Below are positions 52,026 to 59,203 of a DNA stretch of 64,000 bases, piece by piece; position 1 is the stretch's first letter; each line of letters starts with the position of its first letter. The position numbers and the translations under genes are program-made. Where the stretch lies: assembly GCA_023439125.1 (NCBI GenBank), contig JAEXOU010000022.1, positions 62,001 to 126,000 on the forward strand. Direction: 5' to 3'. Under the pieces are notes generated by a model. That model had not been told where the DNA came from, did no database searches, and saw only the letters and a program-made list of their open reading frames with translations. This stretch comes from Bacillota bacterium. GTDB lineage: Bacteria > Bacillota > Clostridia > Lachnospirales > Lachnospiraceae.

Positions 52026-52054
52026 AAAAAAGAGGCTGCACAATGTGCAGCCTC
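52026..52054 (-). terminator. Terminator of rpsO
   Basis: GAGGCTGCAC, a 3-nt loop and GTGCAGCCTC form a perfect 10-bp stem followed by six T on the minus strand, 17 bp past the rpsO stop. Confidence 0.9.
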
Positions 52055-52071
52055 AATCGATTTCACTAAGA

Positions 52072-52338
52072 TTACTTTCTTAAGCCTAATTTTGCGATTA
52101 ACTCACGGTAACCTTCAAGGTTAGTCTTCTTTAAGTATTCAAGTAAACCTCTTCTTTGACCAACCATCTTAAGAAGACCTCTTCTTGAGTGGTGATCCTT
52201 GTTGTTATTCTTTAAATGCTCTGTTAACTCAGTAATTCTTGCTGTTAATAAAGCGATCTGAACTTCTGGTGAACCAGTATCTGTAGCAGTTCTACCATAA
52301 GTTGTGATAATCTCTTGTTTCTTTTCTTTGCTAATCAT
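52072..52338 (-). CDS. rpsO: 30S ribosomal protein S15
   Basis: This 88-residue primary 16S rRNA-binding protein shows the S15 signature throughout: TDTGSPEVQIALLTARI near residues 21-37, HHSRRGLLKMVGQRRGLLEYL near 47-67. Length is exactly typical. An AGGAGG site precedes the ATG. It is monocistronic here, with its own promoter, leader and strong terminator, unlike the usual rpsO-pnp operon. Confidence 0.99.
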   Translation of the reverse strand: MISKEKKQEIITTYGRTATDTGSPEVQIALLTARITELTEHLKNNNKDHHSRRGLLKMVGQRRGLLEYLKKTNLEGYRELIAKLGLRK

Positions 52339-52426
52339 TGATTAGTCCTCCTAAAATTAATTTATAATCACCAAACACTAAGAATCAGGTCGGAGTGTCC
52401 ATAAATCCGAGTGTAGGTTCTTACCA
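52339..52426 (-). promoter_or_regulatory. Candidate structured rpsO leader
   Basis: The leader of about 88 nt contains CGGA...TCCG closed by GAA...TTC around the segment 52382-52420, with further GTGTTTGGTGATTAT before the ribosome site. S15 represses its own mRNA in several bacteria through such leaders, so autoregulation is likely, but I could not match it to a specific known motif. Confidence 0.4.
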
Positions 52427-52432
52427 AGTTAG

Positions 52433-52462
52433 ATAATAACACACTCCCTCAGCTTTTGTAAA
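52433..52462 (-). promoter_or_regulatory. Promoter of rpsO
   Basis: Minus-strand TTTACA (52462-52457) and TATTAT (52438-52433) are spaced by 18 bp. Confidence 0.5.
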
Positions 52463-52481
52463 GGGGAATTTTAATAATATA

Positions 52482-54152
52482 TTAGTCGTCACTACCAATT
52501 GATTTTTCTGGGTCATCTTCTAGAATAGAGAATGCAATGTTAGTACCATGGTCAGCGACACGCTCCAGATTCGATAATAGATCAGAGAATATCATGCCTG
52601 TCTCTGCATCACATCGATTCTGAGTCAATCGATCCACGTGATTTTGTTGGAACTTACGTTCCATATTATCGATGCTATTCTCCATCGCAAGAATTTCATC
52701 CAGATGCTCTTGTGATTTCTTCTCAAACATTTCAAGAGAATATTTAAGTAATTTATCAATTGTCACTGACATTTGACGTACCTCATTAATTGCTTCTTCA
52801 CTTAATGTCAGCTTATCCTCGATTGCTTGCTTTGCAAAATCAGCAACATTCTCAGCATGGTCACCAATACGTTCAATATCATTTACAACATGAAACAAAC
52901 TACCAAGCATTTTCTTATCATCAATAGGAAGGGAAATTTGATTTGCTTTTACAAGATAATTTGTAATTTCTTTATTTAAATAGTTTATTGTATTCTCAGT
53001 CTTATATACCGTAGGAAGAAGGTCCGGTTTATTTTCTAACAATCCACATAAAGCAGTATTTAAATTTTCCAATGCCATTTCGCCCATACGAACAATCTCT
53101 TTGATTGCGTTTGGTACGGCAACACTCGTATGGAAATTATGTCCATTAATATACTCTAGATGAACCTTGTCAATTACTTCATCTTCTCCTGGTACTATCT
53201 TCTCAGCTAACTTTACAATATATTTTGTAAATGGGAAGCAAATCAAAACTTGGAACACCTTAAACAACACATGAGTATTTGCAACCTGTCGTTTTATTGC
53301 CTCATTTACTCCATCAGCCATAGTACCAGAACCTGAAATCGCAACGATGAATGATTCAATCTGTGTACTAAATAGCTGAAGAATGATAAAAATCACAAGA
53401 GAACCATAGATATTAACAATAAAATGAATCCAAGCTGATCTCTTTGCTATCTTCTTACTACCGATACTTGCAAGTAGTGCAGATACACAAGAGCCCATAT
53501 TACATCCAAGAATTATGTAGAAACACATATGTAATGGAATTAAACCTTGAGCTGCCATAATTAAAACAATACCTACTGTTGCAGAAGAACTCTGTACAAC
53601 CGCTGTTATCGCAAAACCAACCAGTACAGCAATATAACCATTATCCATAGATAGAAGCAAGTCCATAATCTTTGGTGATGATTTTAACACTTCCATGCTG
53701 TCTGACATAACGCTCATACCAAAGAACAATATACCAAAACCAAGAACTACTTCACCAATATGCTTCACCATTGGCTTCTTCATAAACATAACCATACATA
53801 CGCCAGCCATAAGGAACAAAGGTGCTACTGCAGACAAATTAAACGCAATCAGCTGAGCAGTAACTGTAGTACCGATATTAGCACCTAGAATAACTCCTGC
53901 TGCCTGCATTAAGTTCAACAATCCAGCATTAACAAAACTAACAACTAATACTGTAGTTGCACTTGAGGACTGTATTACAGCTGTAAATAAAATACCAACA
54001 ATCATACCAATGAAACGGTTTTTCGTACACATTTCAAGGATTTTTCTTAACCTTGCTCCAGCCGCTTTTTCAAGACCATCGCTCATAAGTTTCATGCCAT
54101 ATAAGAATAACCCAAGCCCTGCAACTAATCCCAATATACTTTCTAAACTCAT
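52482..54152 (-). CDS. Na+/phosphate cotransporter with PhoU-like domain
   Basis: This 556-residue protein is a sodium:phosphate symporter of the NptA/PNaS type. The membrane part (about residues 1-310) contains the paired QSSSATT and QSSSATVGIV repeats with GANIGTTVTAQLIA and GCNMGSCVSALLAS, the two half-sites of the transport path. The C-terminal part (about 335-545) is PhoU-like, with VVNDIERIGDHAENVADFA and SNLERVADHGTNIAFS. It would import phosphate. It follows mocR by a gap of 217 bp in which nothing was recognised. Confidence 0.93.
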   Translation of the reverse strand: MSLESILGLVAGLGLFLYGMKLMSDGLEKAAGARLRKILEMCTKNRFIGMIVGILFTAVIQSSSATTVLVVSFVNAGLLNLMQAAGVILGANIGTTVTAQLIAFNLSAVAPLFLMAGVCMVMFMKKPMVKHIGEVVLGFGILFFGMSVMSDSMEVLKSSPKIMDLLLSMDNGYIAVLVGFAITAVVQSSSATVGIVLIMAAQGLIPLHMCFYIILGCNMGSCVSALLASIGSKKIAKRSAWIHFIVNIYGSLVIFIILQLFSTQIESFIVAISGSGTMADGVNEAIKRQVANTHVLFKVFQVLICFPFTKYIVKLAEKIVPGEDEVIDKVHLEYINGHNFHTSVAVPNAIKEIVRMGEMALENLNTALCGLLENKPDLLPTVYKTENTINYLNKEITNYLVKANQISLPIDDKKMLGSLFHVVNDIERIGDHAENVADFAKQAIEDKLTLSEEAINEVRQMSVTIDKLLKYSLEMFEKKSQEHLDEILAMENSIDNMERKFQQNHVDRLTQNRCDAETGMIFSDLLSNLERVADHGTNIAFSILEDDPEKSIGSDD

Positions 54153-54369
54153 AATACTTTCTTCTCCTTTGAAGATAATGTATAAATAAATCTATCACTT
54201 TTACTTTATAATACCAGCTTATAAGTTACAAGAGATTTTTTAATATTCGGCGATTTGACGTTTTTTTAAATTATATCATGCTTAATTTATACATTCATGC
54301 TATATTTTGTTAAAATATATGGTATTTTCTTACTTTTAATTTTACTATATAAAACTAAAACACGATTTA

Positions 54370-55797
54370 TTAAATCTGTTCATATGAATCAATGATCAAT
54401 TTACTTTCCTTTAGTTTCATATAAAGTAAATGAATCCCCTCTTCAATTTGTAGCTCTGTTAAGTTCGCAAATCCCATGAGGACAGTTGGATATTTTGTTT
54501 TCTTTCCATCCAAATAATGACGATTTAGGCCATATAATTGAATTTCCACGGTTTGAGCTAGTGCGATTAATGTTTCTTCTGTTATATTAAGAAGAAATTC
54601 AACCACAAGGTGCAAGCCTGCATATTCCCCAGTAACTCTAATCTTGTTCTGAAATAATTTTAAGGAACGCAACAGGGTATCGTGCTTTGACTTGTAACGA
54701 GTTCTCATCTTATTTACATGTCGTTCAAAGAATCCACCATTAATGAATTGGCACATAATTGCTTGATCAATTCGAGAAACTGTTGAAGCGTAGTAAGAAT
54801 AGCATTGATGATAATGATGAATTAAGACTTTTGGTAGCACCATGTATCCCATACGAATTGCTGGAGCGATTGCTCTTGAAAACGTACCAATATAAATTAC
54901 ATTTTCGTTTTGATCAATTCCTTGAAGCGATGGAATTGGTTTTCCTTTATACCGAAATTCTGAGTCGTGATCATCTTCAATGATATATCGATTCTCTCTT
55001 TCACTTGCCCAAGAAAGCAGCTCTAATCGCTTACTAATCGGCATAACAACTCCTAAAGGATATTGATGTGATGGTGTTACATAACATAACTCGCAATCAC
55101 TATCTCTTAACTGAGCTATATCAATTCCATCCTTTTTTACATCAATTGCAACAACCTTGACTCCGAGTCCATGAAAAATCTGATAAGCCCTTTTATAAGA
55201 AGGGTTCTCCATTCCAATCGTTTTCGCAGGTTGTAGTATTTGAATTAACAATTGTAATAAGTAATCCGTTCCTGCTCCAATAATCAATTGTTCTGGTTCC
55301 ACTCTCACCCCACGGGAGGAGTGTAGATACCGCCCGATCGATTCACGTAAAGACAAATCCCCTTGACTTTGCCCAAGAAGGAACAGACTTTGATTCATAT
55401 CATTCATACATTGATTGCTCAATCTTCGCCAAGTAGCAAACGGGAATTCATTGATATCTACGGTAAATGGATTAAAATCAAATCTCATCTTCTTCTCACA
55501 GACTGAAACTTTTTTATCCTGTTGTACTGCTATCTCAGGAAGAGCAACTAAATCTCCTATTTTTGATACATAATAGCCACTCTTTGGTTTTGATTCAATA
55601 TAGCCTTCTGAGATTAACTGACTATAGGCAAGCTCAACCGTACTCCTGCTAATTTGCAGATTCGAACTCAAACCTCTTGTAGAAGGAAGTTTGGTTGCTA
55701 CGGAAAGCTTGCCTATTTTTATTTCATTCTTTAAGTATTGATAAATCTGTTCATACAACGGAACACTAGATCCAGCATTAAGCGGGATAATTAGCAT
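54370..55797 (-). CDS. MocR/PdxR-type regulator (GntR helix-turn-helix fused to aminotransferase fold)
   Basis: This 475-residue protein has an N-terminal GntR winged helix (about residues 10-80, LPSTRGLSSNLQISRSTVEL) and a C-terminal class I aminotransferase-like domain (about 110-470). The PLP lysine region is visible as YIGTFSRAIAPAIRMGYM, with the lysine replaced: the usual SK is SR here, so PLP attachment may be altered. Members such as PdxR and GabR control vitamin B6 or amino-acid genes; the target here is not identified. It starts 12 bp after ribF and could be cotranscribed with the translation operon. Confidence 0.85.
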   Translation of the reverse strand: MLIIPLNAGSSVPLYEQIYQYLKNEIKIGKLSVATKLPSTRGLSSNLQISRSTVELAYSQLISEGYIESKPKSGYYVSKIGDLVALPEIAVQQDKKVSVCEKKMRFDFNPFTVDINEFPFATWRRLSNQCMNDMNQSLFLLGQSQGDLSLRESIGRYLHSSRGVRVEPEQLIIGAGTDYLLQLLIQILQPAKTIGMENPSYKRAYQIFHGLGVKVVAIDVKKDGIDIAQLRDSDCELCYVTPSHQYPLGVVMPISKRLELLSWASERENRYIIEDDHDSEFRYKGKPIPSLQGIDQNENVIYIGTFSRAIAPAIRMGYMVLPKVLIHHYHQCYSYYASTVSRIDQAIMCQFINGGFFERHVNKMRTRYKSKHDTLLRSLKLFQNKIRVTGEYAGLHLVVEFLLNITEETLIALAQTVEIQLYGLNRHYLDGKKTKYPTVLMGFANLTELQIEEGIHLLYMKLKESKLIIDSYEQI

Positions 55798-55809
55798 ATC
55801 AACAACTCC

Positions 55810-56739
55810 TTAAAGTGATTCCTTAGATTGAAAGTAATTTTTCGTAAATTTAATATCTTCCTGCATACGTTCCATCAATTGTTGTACCGAATCAAATTTA
55901 CATTCCGAACGCTCAAACGTATACAACTCTACCTCAATCTTACGACCATATAAGTCTTCATGAAAATCAAACATATGAGTTTCTACTCCAACCTGACCAT
56001 TATGTTCTACCGTTGGCTTACAACCAATGTTTGTGACACCATGATAGGCCTTGCCATCTATACGTACAATCGAAGCGTAAACACCATTTGGTGGTAATAA
56101 TTTGTGAGCATCAGGTAATAGGTTCACGGTTGGAATATCAAACGTACGTCCTAACTGTCTTCCATACACAACCTCACCCATAATGGTATACGGATGGCCT
56201 AACATCTCATTGACATATTCGATATGCCCTTTTTGTAATTCCTCACGAATCCTTGTGCTACTAATCACTTGTCCATCAAACATAATCTTGTCACATACAA
56301 TAACCTGATAATCATAGATTGATGCATATTGCTGTAGCATTGTAACATCACCACGACGTTTACAACCGAATCGATAATCATTGCCAACTACAATAATTTT
56401 TGAATCTAATTGATTTACTAATATTTGTTCAATAAACTTCTCTGGCTCCATATTTGCAGATTCTTTCGTAAATGGATACGAAATTAAGACCTGAGGTCCT
56501 CCTACACTTAATAAGCTTTTCTTTTCCTCTTCTGTATAGATCAAATCGATTTCTCGCTCCGAAAATAAATTTCCGGGATGATAATCAAATGTAAACATAA
56601 CTGAGGTAAATCCAAGTTTCTCGTATTTCATAAGATACGAAAGAAGTAATTGATGACCTCGATGTAGCCCATCAAACTTTCCCAATGTCACACAAGAGTT
56701 ATGATATTGAAATTCTGTTTTACCACAAATGTAATCCAT
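55810..56739 (-). CDS. ribF: Bifunctional riboflavin kinase/FAD synthetase
   Basis: This 309-residue enzyme converts riboflavin to FMN and FAD. The N-terminal FAD-synthetase domain shows VTLGKFDGLHRGHQLLLSYL and the ISSTRIREEL motif. The C-terminal kinase domain shows GRTFDIPTVNL and PPNGVYASIVRIDGKAYHGV. The ATG at 56739 is chosen over a TTG at 56751. It follows truB closely, the usual order. No FMN riboswitch is present upstream. Confidence 0.96.
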   Translation of the reverse strand: MDYICGKTEFQYHNSCVTLGKFDGLHRGHQLLLSYLMKYEKLGFTSVMFTFDYHPGNLFSEREIDLIYTEEEKKSLLSVGGPQVLISYPFTKESANMEPEKFIEQILVNQLDSKIIVVGNDYRFGCKRRGDVTMLQQYASIYDYQVIVCDKIMFDGQVISSTRIREELQKGHIEYVNEMLGHPYTIMGEVVYGRQLGRTFDIPTVNLLPDAHKLLPPNGVYASIVRIDGKAYHGVTNIGCKPTVEHNGQVGVETHMFDFHEDLYGRKIEVELYTFERSECKFDSVQQLMERMQEDIKFTKNYFQSKESL

Positions 56740-56755
56740 TCTTAATTCCAACTTT

Positions 56756-57682
56756 CTATTGCAGAAACATTTTCACCGGTTTAAAACACTGTTCTGCTAC
56801 TTTATACTCATATATCCCGGTAAAGGTGCATTTGCTGTCATAAACAAGTACCTCAAAGTCAACATCAAATGAAACAGCGAAAGAAAACTTCAACTGTTGT
56901 TTTCTCAATGCATTCCCATTCATTAGAAATCTGTCAGCTTCCTCTGTAGTTACAGCCTTCCTTAAATCAGGGAACATATCATCAACTGGGATTAACACCT
57001 GAGCAATCTGATTTTTCTGAACCAGTTGTTCGATTTCACTCAGTTTTAAACTATTGGATAACTCAAATACACTAACCTTCGTACGAAGCAAACTCTTCAT
57101 ACAACCACCACATCCTAACGTTTCACCGATATCTTTACATAAGGTGCGAATATAGGTTCCTTTGGAACAACAAACTGACATTCTCACCGCACGTACATAA
57201 GATGGATTGGATTCTTCCATGATATATTCTAGTATTTCTATCGAATGAATGGTAACCGGTCGTGCTTTTCGTTCTACTACAGTACCTTTTCGCGCCAAAT
57301 CATATAAGCGCTGACCATTGATCTTAAGTGCTGAATACATCGGTGGCACTTGATCATATTGGCCAATAAATCGATCAATTGCCTGCTCAACTTCTTTCTT
57401 TGTTGAAGTGACTTCACAAGTAGTTAAAACAGTACCTGTCATATCTTCCGTATCTGTTGTAACACCAAGATAAAGCACTGCTTCATAAACCTTGTCCTTG
57501 TCTGTTAATAAATCACAAAGTTTTGTGGCATTACCAACACAAACTGGCAATACACCTTCAGCGTCAGGGTCTAATGTACCTGTGTGCCCTATTTTTTTCG
57601 TTCTTAAAATACCTCGAAGCTTTGCACAGACATCAAAGGATGTAAAACCCTTTTCTTTATATACATTAATAATCCCATTCAT
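56756..57682 (-). CDS. truB: tRNA pseudouridine-55 synthase
   Basis: This 308-residue enzyme makes pseudouridine 55 in the T arm of tRNA. The catalytic aspartate lies in KIGHTGTLDPDAEGVLPVCV near residues 31-50, and KTYIRTLCKDIGE is the later family motif (seen as GTYIRTLCKDIGE). Length is typical. It starts almost at the stop of nrnA (1-bp gap), so the two are tightly coupled. Confidence 0.97.
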   Translation of the reverse strand: MNGIINVYKEKGFTSFDVCAKLRGILRTKKIGHTGTLDPDAEGVLPVCVGNATKLCDLLTDKDKVYEAVLYLGVTTDTEDMTGTVLTTCEVTSTKKEVEQAIDRFIGQYDQVPPMYSALKINGQRLYDLARKGTVVERKARPVTIHSIEILEYIMEESNPSYVRAVRMSVCCSKGTYIRTLCKDIGETLGCGGCMKSLLRTKVSVFELSNSLKLSEIEQLVQKNQIAQVLIPVDDMFPDLRKAVTTEEADRFLMNGNALRKQQLKFSFAVSFDVDFEVLVYDSKCTFTGIYEYKVAEQCFKPVKMFLQ

Positions 57683-57683
57683 C

Positions 57684-58667
57684 CTAATTGCTCACCTTTT
57701 CACAACTTTTCTTGAGCTGATGTTCAATACCAATCGTCAGATTATTCAAGACATCATGATAAGAGCCTTTCATATTGCATCCAGCCGCCTTAACATGACC
57801 GCCACCACCAAAAAATACTGCTATTTTACTAACATCTACAATTCCATTGGAGCGCATGCTGACTTTGTACTCCTGTGTTCCCTCTTCTCGAACAAAGATA
57901 GCTACTTCAACCCCTTTTGTAACTCGAAGTTGATCGATGATACCATCCAAATCAGATGGTACAACTCCATAAAAATCCTGTTCTTTCTTGCTAATGCTTC
58001 CAATAATAATCTTGCCATCCAGTACTAGCATACTTTCCAGCAGACATCGCCCTAGAATCTGGTTTTGTATATAAGTTTTCTGGTAAAAGGTTTCATCAAT
58101 GATTTTTGAAGGCTGTGCACCTAAACTGATTAGCTTACCAGCGATACACATTGTCTTTTCTGACGTATTAGAGTGTTTGAAAACTCCAGTATCATGAACT
58201 ATTCCCAAGTACAAAGCTACAGCTGCCGAAGTTGGAATAAGTTCCTCATCAAATAGTCCAAACAAAACTTCACAAGTTGAACTTGCATCTGGAAGGATAA
58301 TCGTCGTATCAGCAAAGCCCGTATTGCTAATATGATGATCAATATTAATCACCTTTTTCGCTTCCATTGCGTATTTTTGCGCTTGACCTAAGCGGTCTAA
58401 GCTTCCGCAGTCAAGTGCAAAAAACAAATCATACGGCTTAGCATCAGGGTAATCTTGTTGCACTTTATCCACTCCAACAAGGAATTTAAATTCCTCAGGA
58501 ATGTCTTCAAGATACATGTCAATCACCTTACTACCATCTTTGTTATAGTTTTCCATAAGATATTCATACAGACCAACATTAGAGCCAACGCAATCCCCAT
58601 CAGGTCTGATATGGCCTGTAATCCCAATCCTTTTTGCATCCTTTAATAAGTTTTTTAAATCCTTCAT
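57684..58667 (-). CDS. nrnA: DHH-family oligoribonuclease / pAp phosphatase NrnA
   Basis: This 327-residue enzyme degrades nano-RNA and dephosphorylates pAp. The DHH metal motifs are visible: GHIRPDGDCVGSNVGLYEYL near residues 19-38, FALDCGS near 88, and the signature NIDHHISN near 109. The DHHA1 nucleic-acid domain ends with FFGGGGHVKAAGCNMKG near 287-303. In Clostridia it commonly lies between rbfA and truB, as here. Confidence 0.96.
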   Translation of the reverse strand: MKDLKNLLKDAKRIGITGHIRPDGDCVGSNVGLYEYLMENYNKDGSKVIDMYLEDIPEEFKFLVGVDKVQQDYPDAKPYDLFFALDCGSLDRLGQAQKYAMEAKKVINIDHHISNTGFADTTIILPDASSTCEVLFGLFDEELIPTSAAVALYLGIVHDTGVFKHSNTSEKTMCIAGKLISLGAQPSKIIDETFYQKTYIQNQILGRCLLESMLVLDGKIIIGSISKKEQDFYGVVPSDLDGIIDQLRVTKGVEVAIFVREEGTQEYKVSMRSNGIVDVSKIAVFFGGGGHVKAAGCNMKGSYHDVLNNLTIGIEHQLKKSCEKVSN

Positions 58668-58722
58668 TCCAACACCCTCTTTTAAGCTCCATCTTACGAA
58701 GGACCTATTCCAATTAACTATT

Positions 58723-59115
58723 TTATTCTTTCGTTTCTTCTCCCTCGTTCCTTTCAGAAACCGAATGGGAATTTACTTCGTCAATCAATCGACTCATTTT
58801 TACACCATACTCAATACTCTGGTCAACAACAAACTGTAATTCAGGAGTATTACGCAGATTAATTGTTCGTGCTAGCTGACCTCTTAAGAATGGAGCCGCT
58901 GATTTCAAACCTTTTAGTGTATCTTTTTGTGATTCTTCATTACCAAGTACACTAATATAAACTTTTGCAGTCTTTAAATCAGGAGCTACTTCAACATTTA
59001 CAATACTTGTCATTGGGTTGATTCTAGGGTCTTTTAATTCCCTAGAAATCAACATACTTAATTCTTTTTGAACTTCTTGATTAATTCTGGTGTTCTTAAT
59101 ACTATTTTTTCTCAT
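58723..59115 (-). CDS. rbfA: Ribosome-binding factor A
   Basis: This 130-residue 30S maturation factor has the single KH-like fold, with SMLISRELKDPRINPMTSIV near residues 20-39 and AKVYISVLG near 50. It is required for efficient 16S processing, especially in the cold. It follows infB by about 90 bp; an AAGGTG site precedes the ATG. No ylxP lies between infB and rbfA. Confidence 0.97.
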   Translation of the reverse strand: MRKNSIKNTRINQEVQKELSMLISRELKDPRINPMTSIVNVEVAPDLKTAKVYISVLGNEESQKDTLKGLKSAAPFLRGQLARTINLRNTPELQFVVDQSIEYGVKMSRLIDEVNSHSVSERNEGEETKE

Positions 59116-59203
59116 TTCGACACCTTAACCTTCCTTAACCTAATAACAAATTTCTATGATTAAAATCGCATACGAAATTTATTGTATTACCGTGTATATC
59201 TTA

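Noticed and set aside
56740..56760. FMN riboswitch for ribF
   Set aside because: Only a few bases separate truB and ribF; there is no leader.
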